Part shown: positions 50,271 to 59,334 of the stretch, piece by piece
Layout of the letters: the number at the start of each line of letters is the position of its first letter
Numbering within the stretch: position 1 is the first letter of the stretch
Source of the DNA: Pilimelia terevasa
GTDB taxonomy: Bacteria > Actinomycetota > Actinomycetes > Mycobacteriales > Micromonosporaceae
Direction: 5' to 3'
NCBI RefSeq assembly: GCF_014647915.1
Contig: NZ_BMQC01000011.1
Location: 80,662-144,661 of the forward strand
Length of the DNA: 64,000 nt
Position numbers and translations under genes: made by a program
The notes under the pieces: generated by a model
What the model saw: the letters and a program-made list of their open reading frames with translations, nothing else
What the model was told of the DNA's origin: nothing
The model's database searches: none

Positions 50271-50879
50271 ATGACAACTCCATCAGCGCCCCACGGCGTC
50301 TTCGACCCCACCAACGGCGCCTACGTCAAACTCAAAGAACTCATCCTCGAACACTTCGACATCATCGAGTGGACCCGCGAACAGGACAACCCGACACCGG
50401 TCATGGTGTCGTTTATGGACATCGCCACCGGCGACGCGTTCACCATGCGCCCCATCGACTCCATCACCGACACCGACCCCATCACCTTGCTGGTGTTCAC
50501 CGCAGCCGGCCAGGTACGCGCACACGGCCCCTACCGCGGCCGCACAGCCGCGAACACGATGAAGGCCGAAATCGCCGCAGCGGACACGACCATCGCCCTC
50601 GCCTTCACCGCCGCACTGCACCCACCGACCGAAACACTCCCTGGCCCGGCTGACGCGTGGCATGAACTGCACCCGCGAATCTCGACCGATGTCGAATTCG
50701 TAACCAGCAGGCACGGACCGCAGATCATGCTGTGCATCGACTGGACCCAGCGGCGGCTCCTGCCCGTCGGCCCGTTCCCCGACGCCGACACCGCCGACCT
50801 GTGGCAGCCGGACAATGTTCCCCCCGGCGCCTCCACCGACCGACTCGACCTGACCTTGCCCACCGCAACGAACGAGTAG
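50271..50879 (+). CDS. Hypothetical protein
   Basis: This 202-residue protein (YVKLKELILEHFDIIEWTRE, DPITLLVFTAAGQVRAHGPY, EFVTSRHGPQIMLCIDWTQR) has no family I recognise. It is the last plus-strand cargo gene before the minus-strand block begins. AGGAAG precedes the ATG. Confidence 0.58.
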   Translation: MTTPSAPHGVFDPTNGAYVKLKELILEHFDIIEWTREQDNPTPVMVSFMDIATGDAFTMRPIDSITDTDPITLLVFTAAGQVRAHGPYRGRTAANTMKAEIAAADTTIALAFTAALHPPTETLPGPADAWHELHPRISTDVEFVTSRHGPQIMLCIDWTQRRLLPVGPFPDADTADLWQPDNVPPGASTDRLDLTLPTATNE

Positions 50880-51011
50880 CCCACACCGTTCAGGACACCC
50901 GTCGCGGCGCCCGCCACATGCCACCAGCACCGGCGGGAGCCGCGACGGGCGCGTGCGAAACATGCAGCCGATCAACGACTGACGTGGTTGCCCGCCGGCT
51001 CAGCGGTGGGC

Positions 51012-51800
51012 TCAGCCGCCCTCGAGCATCCGATACAGGTCGGCGGTTGCCGGCTCCTCGGCTCTCACCTCGGGGAACCGGACGTCGTCGTAGCCGTATC
51101 CGCAGGTGATCGAGGCATCGGGGAAGCCAGCAACCGGCGGTACAGACACGCTCATCTCGGTCAACCGGCCCCGACCGTCAAGGACCGCCTTGAACGGAGC
51201 CCGCCGCGCGGCCGGCCCCAGAGCCGCCAGATGGCCAGGCGCCACCGGCGGCAGGCCAGCATCAACGACGGCCAACAGGTCCACCGTGCCGCTGTACCGG
51301 CCCGCCGCGTCGAGACGGGCGGTCACCGCCTCATCGACCAGCACGATCGAGCCGGCCGGGTCACCCGCGGCGCTCCGCGCAGATGGCCAACTGTATTTCA
51401 ACTTCGCCGGGTCCAGCCGCGCCCAGCCGCCGGACAGGTCCGCAGCACGCCGGCCCGTAACGGTGACCCGCCCGAAGCCGTCCCCACCCCGGTTCAACAC
51501 CCACAGATCCCGCGGGCCCGTGCCATCCGGGCTGGTCCGCCCCGCCCTGTGCTCCAGATACCAGCCCCGGACGAAGTCCACCGCGCCAGCGCGCCGGTCG
51601 TCCGGGGCCTGCCGCCAGTACCGGTAAGTCCCAGTCCGCTCCGACGGGACGCTAAGAATCAGATCAGTCCGGATCTGCTCAAGAGCGAAGTGACGGACAC
51701 CGTCGACAGCCGCGCCGCAGCCGCCGGCCACACCCAGCGCGATCACGACAGAAACCACCGCGACGCACCGGCGAGCTAGACGGTGAGCAGTCGGGGTCAC
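51012..51800 (-). CDS. Putative lipoprotein
   Basis: This 262-residue protein has a lipoprotein signal: basic start, hydrophobic CVAVVSVVIALGVAGG and a lipobox-like VAGGCG with the Cys at about residue 27. The mature part resembles actinomycete LolA/LppX-like beta proteins (GSIVLVDEAVTARLDAAGRY, GTVDLLAVVDAG), a guess only. The GTG at 51800 is preferred since GGAG lies six bases upstream; an upstream GTG at 51827 is possible. It converges on the cargo region. Confidence 0.7.
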   Translation of the reverse strand: MTPTAHRLARRCVAVVSVVIALGVAGGCGAAVDGVRHFALEQIRTDLILSVPSERTGTYRYWRQAPDDRRAGAVDFVRGWYLEHRAGRTSPDGTGPRDLWVLNRGGDGFGRVTVTGRRAADLSGGWARLDPAKLKYSWPSARSAAGDPAGSIVLVDEAVTARLDAAGRYSGTVDLLAVVDAGLPPVAPGHLAALGPAARRAPFKAVLDGRGRLTEMSVSVPPVAGFPDASITCGYGYDDVRFPEVRAEEPATADLYRMLEGG

Positions 51801-51977
51801 AGCACGCTCCAAGCTCCGGGACGACACCCGTCAAGGTCGGGGCGGCGCCCAGTCTGCCGCAGGAGTCGACCCCGGTCTATCTGAAACCCGACAGTTACCG
51901 GCGCACGGCACCCATGTTGATCACCGGTCAGTCCCCGGCCGCACCTGACGACTCTCAACGCCGCCAGGCCCAGCTGG

Positions 51978-52232
51978 TCAGGGCGTGTCGGTGTCGCGGC
52001 TGCGTTTGATGGCCTCGGGCATGTTGTGCCGCCGCACGGTGCTGGGGTGGCGGCCGAGCCTTTCGGCGATAGCGCCGGCATCCAATGACGGGTCTTGCCG
52101 GAGCAAGTGGGCGACCGCGTCTCTGGTGTTCTTCGGAATGGCGTCCTGGTCCTGTTGCCCGGCAGGCGTCTTGTGCGCGTGCTGGTCGGCGGCAGCGGGC
52201 GAGTCGACCCTTTTCTCGTCGGTGGGCAGCAC
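51978..52232 (-). CDS. Small helix-turn-helix protein
   Basis: This 84-residue product contains AVAHLLRQDPSLDAGAIAER and LGRHPSTVRRHNMPEAIKRS, a clear helix-turn-helix near the C-terminus. The GTG start has no Shine-Dalgarno, so the true start is uncertain. It lies between the lipoprotein and an unknown gene, with 82-177-base gaps. It may bind DNA of the adjacent operon. Confidence 0.45.
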   Translation of the reverse strand: MLPTDEKRVDSPAAADQHAHKTPAGQQDQDAIPKNTRDAVAHLLRQDPSLDAGAIAERLGRHPSTVRRHNMPEAIKRSRDTDTP

Positions 52233-52314
52233 CGCTGGGCGTCAGTTCCGGTGCTTCAGAGATCGTCCGTGGTCAGAGCCGTCGATCTGGCCGGGACGCC
52301 TTCTAATCCGTGCG

Positions 52315-53397
52315 TCACCGCTTCTTTCGGCGGCCCTTACGCAGCGCTGCCTCGGCAGCCTTGCGGCGCCGGATCGCTGCATCGTCACGCGGTGGCGCGC
52401 CGGCCGTGGTGGCGATGCGGGGGCGGCGGCCGTTGACGTCACGAACTCGGCGAGCACCGTCGCGTTGCCACTGCTCAAGGACGGCGGGCAGCCGCTGCCG
52501 GGTGCGCAACCACGACGAGGCCGCCGCGATGCACGGATCATCGATGCTCTCCCAGTCCTGCATGAGGTCGGGCTGAAGCAAGGCGTTGGCCGCCACCTGG
52601 AAGTAGAAGTCGTCGCGGGCCTGCGCGAACCTCTTCATCGCTTGGACCCGGCGGATCTGGGGGCAGAAAGCCGCCCCGATGAGCCACGCTGCGCCTGCCA
52701 TTACCCCGCCGGCGTCTTCACCCTCAGGTGTCGGCGCGCACAGGATGTCGATGAGCCGACGCTCGGCGTCGTCGAGCACCATCGGTGCGTCGTCGCCAAG
52801 CGCGGCCTCGTAGGCGGCGCGGGCATCGTCGGCGCCGACCAGGCGGTGGGTGCGGCCCAGACCCGCCATCTCGAACATCAGGATTCCCTCGCCAACCTGG
52901 AGTTCGCTGTCATGGCCGACCACTTCCGCGGTCCGGTCGAAACCGGCGATGACCAGCGTGTCCGGTCGTCGCTGGCCCTTGCGCATCGGGTCGCCCAGCC
53001 GGGCGTACGGCGAGGACACGAACGGGCAGACCTGGGCCGCGTACAGCGCGCATACTTCGTGCACCGGCGCCTCGCTGAACCGAGGCTGCTCGCCCATGTG
53101 CTGCAGCTCGTCGTCGAAGGTGACCTGCCAGCGCAACTCGTCCCGCAATGGCGTGGCGCAGACAGCGCACAGGTCGAACGTGGCGAGGACGAGTTTGCGT
53201 TGCTCGGAAAGGGAGCCGTAGTCCTCCCGACCCGGGTGCTGCGGTATCACCGCGATGATGGGGTAGCCGCGCGGGTCCACACGAAGATGGGCGCAGCGGG
53301 CGGGCGCGATGACCTCAGCCGGTCGCCGGCTCGCACCACGCCACTGGCGGTCCTGTTCCCGCGCGGTGTCGAGGTTGCGATCCCCTTCGGCCTTCAC
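52315..53397 (-). CDS. Hypothetical protein
   Basis: This 360-residue protein has several Cys/His pairs (PARCAHLRVDPRGYP, FDLCAVCATPL, HEVCALYAAQVCPF) suggesting a metal site, a helical middle and a basic C-terminal tail (RRRKAAEAALRKGRRKKR). No family recognised. GAGGGA lies 8 bases before the GTG. The basic tail suggests nucleic-acid contact. Confidence 0.6.
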   Translation of the reverse strand: MKAEGDRNLDTAREQDRQWRGASRRPAEVIAPARCAHLRVDPRGYPIIAVIPQHPGREDYGSLSEQRKLVLATFDLCAVCATPLRDELRWQVTFDDELQHMGEQPRFSEAPVHEVCALYAAQVCPFVSSPYARLGDPMRKGQRRPDTLVIAGFDRTAEVVGHDSELQVGEGILMFEMAGLGRTHRLVGADDARAAYEAALGDDAPMVLDDAERRLIDILCAPTPEGEDAGGVMAGAAWLIGAAFCPQIRRVQAMKRFAQARDDFYFQVAANALLQPDLMQDWESIDDPCIAAASSWLRTRQRLPAVLEQWQRDGARRVRDVNGRRPRIATTAGAPPRDDAAIRRRKAAEAALRKGRRKKR

Positions 53398-53542
53398 CGT
53401 AGTCCCTCCTCCAGGCGTTGGATAAGTATGAGCGACCGCGGCGGCGCGCCATGCCTCACCTCAGTCAGGCACCAGCCCCCGAGGAGGGCCGCCAAGGGCT
53501 TCCCCGCACCGAGTCCTTCATCCGTGCCTCCGCAACGCGCGC

Positions 53543-56500
53543 TCACCGCGTTTCGTCCCGCCTGGACCGGCCGGCACGGCGGGCCACCTCAGCCAGTAGC
53601 CGGGCGGCCAGATCTGTGGTGTCGTCGTTGGGTTCGACGTCGATGTCTTCCAGGGCCTGGGTCAGGCGCCGACGGGTCGCGCGGATGCCGTCGTCGTCAC
53701 CGAGGGCGGCGTGGGCGCGCATGGCTTCCTGGTAGAGGACCTCGGCGTGCGGCTGGGCGGCGATGACCGGCTCCAGCACGGTGAGGGCCTCGGCAGGCTG
53801 CGCGGACAGCTCCTGGGCAAGGGCGAGGACAGCGTCGATGTAGTCGCGGTGGACCGCCTCGCGGGGGATGGCCAGCCACGGCCACTTCTCGCCGTCGGCG
53901 AACGTGCCTCCGTAGGCGGCCAGGGCTTGGCGCAGGTGCCGGGCCCGGGCGACGCCGGTGTTGGCTGTCTTGGCCTTGGCCAGGTGCGAGCGCAGCCGCA
54001 GCACGTCGATATCCAGCCGGTCGGTGTGCAGGGCGATGTGGCGACCCTGCCGGCCGACGTAATCGCCGCCATCGCCGATGTCGGAGAGGGCGCGGCGCAG
54101 GAGGCTGAGCGCCTTGTTGATCGCTTGCCTGGCGCGGGGGAACGTCTTGTCCGGGACGAGGTCTTCGAAGATGGCGTCCACTGAGGCCTGCCCGTCGTTG
54201 ACGGCGAGGTAGGCCAGCAGTTCCAGGGCGAGTCCGCGTCCGCCGAGCATGCCTGGCCGGTCGTTGTCGGGCAGTGTGGGCCGGCCGAGCAGCAAGATCC
54301 GGATCTTCCCGTCAAAGCCGGTTCCGGAGTCCTCGACCGCGTCGGTGACGGTGTTGTCGGCGCACGGTTCGGACTCGATGTCACCGGCGTCGGTTTCCTC
54401 GTTGGAGGCGGGCTCCGGCGGCAGCCGGTCGAGGGTCGTGGCCGCCGGTGGCGTGACGTGGTGGCCGTTGACCCTCGCATCAGATGTTGTCTGCGAAGGC
54501 TCGTCGTGGGTGCCGCCGGTGTCAGCCGGGTCGACCGCTGGTTGGGTCGGGACAGCCGGTGCTTCGGGATGGGGGTCGGGGGCCGGTTGGCCGTTGTGGG
54601 CCTCGGCGAGAGTGATGAGCATCGCCAGGGTCTGGTCGGTGTCCAGGACGGTCAGGCGGCCGAGGTCCGCGCTGTGGCCATGCCGGTGCCGCTCGACCAG
54701 ACCCGGGCGTGAGGCCCGGGTGGTGGTGCCGTCGGCGGCGACCTCGACGGTGTCGCCGTGGGTCCAGCCGCCGAGGAGAATGCCATGCGTGTCGAGGCGG
54801 TGGTGGTGGGACAGGGACCAGGCGATTCGGGTCTGTTCGGTGGCCGGCCCGACGTCGGTGATCAGCAGCAGGGGTGGCAGGTCCTCGACGTGCGGGTTGT
54901 CGCCGTCGCGTAGGTCGCCGATGGAGAACGTGTCGTGCTCCTGGCACAGGCGGGCCCGGCACAGGGCATGCGCCTCCAACTCGGCGAGTGCTTCCTCGAG
55001 CCCGGCGGTGACCAGCAGCCGGGAGGACTCCGGCACGCGGACGGCGGCGGCGCCCAGCAGCGAGGCCAGCGTTGCGGCGGTGATGATGACCTGGGTTCGA
55101 GAGTGCAGCAGTTCGATCGTGCCGGAGGCGAGCGCGGCCACGAGCATGCCGCGGGCGGCGGCGTGGGCGCCGGGGCCGGTCAGGCCCAGGCCGGCGGTGG
55201 GCCACAGGTCGGCGTGCTCGCCGGTGATCGCCGGAACGACCGGTTGCGCGTCACCCACCTGCACTGGCTGCGGATCGGTTTCCTCGGCTTCGTCGTCGGT
55301 GTCGGGGTCGGCGTCAACATCCGGGGTGCGGGCCTGGCCGGCCAGGTCCAGTCCGTCGTCCTCGTCGTGGTGGTGGTGTTGGCCGCCGGTGTCGGGCTTG
55401 AGGTCCTCGACCCAGTCCTCGATCGGCTCGGCCACCGCAGCCGCCGCGGTGGAGTCGCTGGTCGGGACGAGGCGTACGCGCAGGTATCGCAGCATCGCGG
55501 GAAGCGGCTTGAGGTCGTGGTCGCGGCGGTCGACACCGTGGCCGTGACCGGGTCGGTAGCGGCGGCGTCGGTGTGCCCACACCAGCACCCCCGCAGCCGT
55601 GAGCGCGGCGGCCAGACCGACGTCGACCCAGCTTCCGCCGGGCAAGTCAATGCCGCGCGCCGGCGCCGGCGTGGCAGGCGTTGAGGGCCGCTGCGGGCCG
55701 GCCGGTGTGCCGGTCGGCCGCTGATCGCCGGATGTGGGTGTGACGACCCCGTCGTCGCTGTTAGGGGCCGTCGGGGTGGGCGTGGCTGGGCCGGTCGGGC
55801 CGGCTCTGGGCGGCGGTGTGGTGGGCCCGGGCTCCCTAGGCGGTGTCGGCTCGCTGGGCGGTGTGGGGGGTTTGGGCTTGGTTCCGGCGGGTGGGCGTGC
55901 GTCGCCGGGTAGGTCCAGTGTCCAGCCGGGGTGGATCAGGCGGGGGGTGTGCAGGGTGCGGCCGTCGGCGAAGTGGCGGTGCTTGTTGAGTTTGTAGATT
56001 TCGGGCCAGCGGTCGCCGTCGCCGAGCCACCGTTGGGCCAGCTTGTACAGGTTGTCGCCGGGACCGACGGTGACGTCGTAGGACTGCTGGTTGGCGACCA
56101 GCGTGACCGTTCCCGGCTCCACCCGATCGGTGGAGGTGTCGGTGGGGTTGTCGAGGCCGTGGGTGGGTTGCGGGATGCGTAGCTGCCAGCCTTGGCGGAT
56201 GAGGGTTTGGCAGTGCTGCAGCGACCGGCCGTCGGGCTGGGTGACACCGCTGTTGGCCGCGACGATCCGCGGGTAGGCCTCGGCGCTGCCGTAGTACCGC
56301 TCGGCGACATCCAGCAGGTGCTCCCCTCGCTGGACGGTGTGGACATGCATGTCACTGCGTCCGGCGCCGGGCCCCTGGTGCACCAGCACCGGCCGGTGGG
56401 CGTCGGTGGCGGCTGGCGGGGTGGCGTCGTGGATGGCGGCGACCGCCGGCCGGTCCGGTAGTACCGGCGGGGTGGCCGCTGACGCCCAACTGCCGGCGGT

Positions 56501-56827
56501 CGCGGTGGTCAGGACCGCGCCGAGGAGGAACGTGAACATGGCCCGCTGGACCCCGATCGCCGGCCGGGCGCGGACGCCGGGCCGCAGGTGGTCCAGGAGT
56601 GCGGCGGTGAAGGCTTGCAAAAGTGTCAGCCAGGCGATCCAGCCGGTGAGGGTGATCGCGCCCAGCAGGACGATGTTGCTGTGGTCGACTTCCCACAGGT
56701 GCTCCCCGGCCCAGGCCGCAGCCGCCACCGGGTTGGTGCCCAGGGTGAGTAGTGCGGCGGGGATGCCGAGTAGGATCGCGGCCATCGCGGCGACGGCGGC
56801 GACGGCTTTCAGGATCCGGGTCAGCAT
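53543..56827 (-). CDS. LysM-BTAD membrane protein of the Tad locus
   Basis: This 1094-residue protein has two membrane segments near the start (AAVAAMAAILLGIPAALLTL, IVLLGAITLTGWIAWLTLLQ) and a further one at about 110. Two LysM domains follow (HTVQRGEHLLDVAERYYG, about 162; YDVTVGPGDNLYKLAQRWLG, about 248), then a Pro-rich linker, another membrane segment, and a C-terminal bacterial transcriptional activator (BTAD) domain (about 880-1080: RARQAINKALSLLRRALSD, EALTVLEPVIAAQPHAEVLY). No DNA-binding helix-turn-helix of SARP type is obvious before BTAD. Such proteins accompany actinomycete Tad loci. The LysM parts would bind cell wall, so it may scaffold the pilus or signal from wall to cytoplasm. 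Confidence 0.8.
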   Translation of the reverse strand: MLTRILKAVAAVAAMAAILLGIPAALLTLGTNPVAAAAWAGEHLWEVDHSNIVLLGAITLTGWIAWLTLLQAFTAALLDHLRPGVRARPAIGVQRAMFTFLLGAVLTTATAGSWASAATPPVLPDRPAVAAIHDATPPAATDAHRPVLVHQGPGAGRSDMHVHTVQRGEHLLDVAERYYGSAEAYPRIVAANSGVTQPDGRSLQHCQTLIRQGWQLRIPQPTHGLDNPTDTSTDRVEPGTVTLVANQQSYDVTVGPGDNLYKLAQRWLGDGDRWPEIYKLNKHRHFADGRTLHTPRLIHPGWTLDLPGDARPPAGTKPKPPTPPSEPTPPREPGPTTPPPRAGPTGPATPTPTAPNSDDGVVTPTSGDQRPTGTPAGPQRPSTPATPAPARGIDLPGGSWVDVGLAAALTAAGVLVWAHRRRRYRPGHGHGVDRRDHDLKPLPAMLRYLRVRLVPTSDSTAAAAVAEPIEDWVEDLKPDTGGQHHHHDEDDGLDLAGQARTPDVDADPDTDDEAEETDPQPVQVGDAQPVVPAITGEHADLWPTAGLGLTGPGAHAAARGMLVAALASGTIELLHSRTQVIITAATLASLLGAAAVRVPESSRLLVTAGLEEALAELEAHALCRARLCQEHDTFSIGDLRDGDNPHVEDLPPLLLITDVGPATEQTRIAWSLSHHHRLDTHGILLGGWTHGDTVEVAADGTTTRASRPGLVERHRHGHSADLGRLTVLDTDQTLAMLITLAEAHNGQPAPDPHPEAPAVPTQPAVDPADTGGTHDEPSQTTSDARVNGHHVTPPAATTLDRLPPEPASNEETDAGDIESEPCADNTVTDAVEDSGTGFDGKIRILLLGRPTLPDNDRPGMLGGRGLALELLAYLAVNDGQASVDAIFEDLVPDKTFPRARQAINKALSLLRRALSDIGDGGDYVGRQGRHIALHTDRLDIDVLRLRSHLAKAKTANTGVARARHLRQALAAYGGTFADGEKWPWLAIPREAVHRDYIDAVLALAQELSAQPAEALTVLEPVIAAQPHAEVLYQEAMRAHAALGDDDGIRATRRRLTQALEDIDVEPNDDTTDLAARLLAEVARRAGRSRRDETR

Positions 56828-56851
56828 GAGCGATGTCCTCTGCGATGGAGG

Positions 56852-57277
56852 TCAGTTGGGTGTGAGGATGCGGGCGGTGGCTTCGCCGGTGATGTCGCGG
56901 CTGCCGTAGCCGAACGCGCCGAGTAGCAGCGGCTGGTGGCTGATGGTGGCGGTGACGGTGACTGACTGCCGGTCCGGCGCCACCGTGGCTGTGCCGGTCG
57001 CTCCCGCCCGGAGCAGGTAGCGGGAGGCCGCCTCGTTTGCCGCGGCCGGGTCGATGCGCTTGACCCCACCGGCGACCGCGGCGGGGAGGTCGATTGCTTG
57101 TCCGGCGGTGCGGGCGGCTTGGGCGGCGACGTTGTCCGCGCGTTGCAGCGCCCTCACCTGTCCAGCACCGTCCACGACCAGGCCGACGAGCAGTAGTAGG
57201 ACCGGGGCGAGCATGGCGACGAACACGCTGACCCCACCCCGGTCATCGCCGATGTCGGCCAGCCGCCGCCGCGTCAT
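56852..57277 (-). CDS. TadE/TadG-like pilus assembly protein
   Basis: This 141-residue protein has a positively charged start, then DRGGVSVFVAMLAPVLLLLV, the usual TadE-family hydrophobic segment. An ADNVAAQAARTAGQAIDLP stretch follows, common in pseudopilins. Its ATG overlaps the upstream stop by four bases. It is the last pseudopilin gene of the Tad operon and lies 24 bases before the LysM-BTAD gene. Confidence 0.8.
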   Translation of the reverse strand: MTRRRLADIGDDRGGVSVFVAMLAPVLLLLVGLVVDGAGQVRALQRADNVAAQAARTAGQAIDLPAAVAGGVKRIDPAAANEAASRYLLRAGATGTATVAPDRQSVTVTATISHQPLLLGAFGYGSRDITGEATARILTPN

Positions 57278-57765
57278 GGGGTCACCGTCCGGGTCCGGTA
57301 CCGGTCCAGAGGTGAGGTGAACTCCTGCCGCAGCATTTTGGTCGCCGTGAGCCCTGGCAGGGCGGCGAGTTTGGCGTAGGACAGCGTGCACCCGACCTCG
57401 ACGCGGACCTGCGCCGGCTGCCCGAGCGGGGCCGTGAATCCGGTGGTGTCAACGGACGTGTTGACGCTCTGGCATTGCAGGCCGTTGCCCGACAGTGACC
57501 GGTGCGCCGCCCGGTCGGCCGCCTGTCGGGCGGTGGGCGGGTCGGTTTGTAGGGATGCGGCGCGGGCGGCGTCGTGTGCGGCGTCAGCGACCGCGCTGGC
57601 GGCCAGGACGGTACGGCCAGCGGCGACGGCCAACAGGATCAGCAGAAGCAAGACGACGGCCAGGATCGCCGTCTCGATCGTCACCGACCCCCGCTCCCGC
57701 CCGGCTCCGCGCAGCCGGCGCACCAACACCGTCGGCAGCAGCGCGACGGCCGACCGGCCGGTCAT
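57274..57765 (-). CDS. TadE-like pseudopilin
   Basis: This 163-residue protein has RERGSVTIETAILAVVLLLL, the type IV-pilin-like segment with a Glu at about +5 after Gly, and VADAAHDAARAASLQ. It overlaps both neighbouring genes by four bases (ATGA). It is probably processed by a TadV-type peptidase, which is not encoded in the window. Confidence 0.82.
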   Translation of the reverse strand: MTGRSAVALLPTVLVRRLRGAGRERGSVTIETAILAVVLLLLILLAVAAGRTVLAASAVADAAHDAARAASLQTDPPTARQAADRAAHRSLSGNGLQCQSVNTSVDTTGFTAPLGQPAQVRVEVGCTLSYAKLAALPGLTATKMLRQEFTSPLDRYRTRTVTP

Positions 57766-58184
57766 CGCGCGCCCTCGCCGGTGACGGCTTCGCGGGGGCC
57801 GCTGCTGGACTTGGAGATCCGAGACCACGGCCCAGGAATGATCGCGACCGAGTTCGCGTCGATAGTGACGGTCACCGCGGCGCCGGTCGTGTCCACCCGT
57901 ACCCGCGCATCAGCGACCAGCCCGCCGGCGGCCTTGTCCAGGAACCGGCCGGCGGTCGACTCAGCGGCGCCAGGTGCGGCGTCGTAGAGGCGGCCGGCGT
58001 CAACACCCTGCTGCGCGGCGGCCAGCACCGTCATGTTCGCGTACATGCTCAACGCCGCCTGGACACCACCGGCGATGAGGGTCATGACGATCGGCGCGAC
58101 GATCGCCAACTGCACCGCCGTGGCACCCCGCTCGCCGCGCAGCCGTGAGCATCGCCGCGGTAGGCGGCGGGGTCGGGAACGCAT
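57762..58184 (-). CDS. TadE-like pseudopilin
   Basis: This 140-residue protein has GERGATAVQLAIVAPIVMTL, again a pseudopilin segment, though with Gln instead of the usual Glu. The ATG at 58184 begins the basic leader; a TTG at 58196 is possible and neither has a strong Shine-Dalgarno. It follows the Flp pilin gene by 17 bases. Confidence 0.78.
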   Translation of the reverse strand: MRSRPRRLPRRCSRLRGERGATAVQLAIVAPIVMTLIAGGVQAALSMYANMTVLAAAQQGVDAGRLYDAAPGAAESTAGRFLDKAAGGLVADARVRVDTTGAAVTVTIDANSVAIIPGPWSRISKSSSGPREAVTGEGAR

Positions 58185-58201
58185 GATGCGGGACAACGCG
58201 G

Positions 58202-58405
58202 TCAGGGGGTGAGGCCGTTGATGACGTCAATGAACTTGCCGACGCCGCCCTTGATCGCGGCGATGACCAGCAGCGCGAGCAGAGCCAGGCCGGCAGTGAT
58301 GATGACCGTCTGAATGGTCTCCGCACCCCTGTCCCGCCGCTCAGGACCATCGAGCCGCGTGCGCAGCCGTGCGAGAGCGGTCTTGGCCGTGTGGAGCGTC
58401 TTCAT
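58202..58405 (-). CDS. flp: Flp-type pilin
   Basis: This 67-residue protein has a basic leader (ARLRTRLDGPERRDRG), a likely processing site at Gly before AETIQTVIITAGLALLALLV, and ends in AIKGGVGKFIDVINGLTP. Size and layout are those of Flp major pilins. GGGAGG lies seven bases before the ATG. Confidence 0.82.
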   Translation of the reverse strand: MKTLHTAKTALARLRTRLDGPERRDRGAETIQTVIITAGLALLALLVIAAIKGGVGKFIDVINGLTP

Positions 58406-58424
58406 TTGTGCACCTCCCGGTGTC

Positions 58425-59288
58425 TCATGTGGCAAGTTGGAGTTGGGCCACGAACGGGTAGATCGCGATCGCCAGGAGCACCAGGACCAGCGCGGCGCCC
58501 AGGGCGTCCAAAGCGGTTGATGACGCTTTCGCCGTCGATAGGGCGTCGTAGCGGATTTGGGTTCGCAGGCTGGCGGCTTTGGCGCGCAGGGTTTTGTAGA
58601 CGTGGGCGCCGGCGGTGCCGGAGGCGTGCATGATGTCGCCCAGATCCCCCAACGCCGGCACGTCCAGGTCCCGGCCCAGCTGTTGCAGCCGCTCCCACGG
58701 CGGTTCCAGGCGCAGCCGCGCCCCGCCGATAGCCTCGCGGATACAGTCGAACACCGGGCCGACCCCGACAGCGGCGGCCTGCTCCAGCGAGGCCACCGGC
58801 CCGTGCCCTGCCGCGTTTGCCAGGGCCACCTGGTCGAGGTAGACGCACACCCCACGCCGGTACTGCGCCCGCGCCCGCCCCGCCCGGGCCTGCACCCCCC
58901 GGTACTGCAGCCCCATCGACCCGACCGTGAAGCCCAGCCCACCGGCGGTCGGCGCCACCAACGGCAGGTCCAGGTCCGCCAGGGACGCGGCGAGTGCCAG
59001 GGTGGGGGCGGCGATCAGGCCAGTGAGTGCGGCCAGGCCCATGTGGGCCAGGAACCCGGCGCGGGTCTGCCCGAGTACGGCGATGTCCGCTGCTGGTACC
59101 AGCTTGTCGGTGAGCCAGCGCCAGCCGCGCCGCAGCGGGCTCTGGTAGATCTGCGGGGGGTTCAACCGCGCCAGGGCGGGCCCAAGGGCTGGGGTCCCCG
59201 GCCGTAGTTGCCAGATAACCACTGTGACGGCCAGGCCGAACACGGCCCCGGCAATCAGGCCAGCCGTCGCGAGGGTCCACCCACTCAC
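58425..59288 (-). CDS. tadC: TadC-like inner-membrane platform protein
   Basis: This 287-residue protein has an N-terminal helix (LATAGLIAGAVFGLAVTVVI), central helices (LAALTGLIAAPTLALAASL) and the T2SSF domain with YLDQVALANAAGHGPVASLE and ALGDLGDIMHASGTAGAHVY. It ends in LGAALVLVLLAIAIYPFVAQ. It would form the pilus assembly platform with TadB. The GTG start lies in the downstream copy of a 26-bp duplication, which separates it from the tadB stop. Confidence 0.82.
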   Translation of the reverse strand: MSGWTLATAGLIAGAVFGLAVTVVIWQLRPGTPALGPALARLNPPQIYQSPLRRGWRWLTDKLVPAADIAVLGQTRAGFLAHMGLAALTGLIAAPTLALAASLADLDLPLVAPTAGGLGFTVGSMGLQYRGVQARAGRARAQYRRGVCVYLDQVALANAAGHGPVASLEQAAAVGVGPVFDCIREAIGGARLRLEPPWERLQQLGRDLDVPALGDLGDIMHASGTAGAHVYKTLRAKAASLRTQIRYDALSTAKASSTALDALGAALVLVLLAIAIYPFVAQLQLAT

Positions 59289-59334
59289 CGCACACCCCCG
59301 GGGTCGAGACTCACCGCACACCCCCAGGGTCGAG
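59283..59334. repeat. 26-bp tandem duplication at the tadB-tadC junction
   Basis: Units 59283-59308 and 59309-59334 differ at one base. One copy holds the tadB stop and the other the tadC GTG, in the same GTGAG context. Before the duplication the two genes would have overlapped by GTGA like most genes of the operon. Confidence 0.8.

Noticed and set aside
51985..53766. 593-residue plus-strand ORF
   Set aside because: Antisense to the 52315-53397 gene, which has a good Shine-Dalgarno and protein-like composition.
55340..55380. His-rich stretch in the LysM-BTAD protein as a metal-binding site
   Set aside because: It lies in a low-complexity acidic linker with no other ligands; chance composition is likely.
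54249..55547. 432-residue plus-strand ORF
   Set aside because: Antisense to the LysM-BTAD gene; Ser/Arg-rich shadow.
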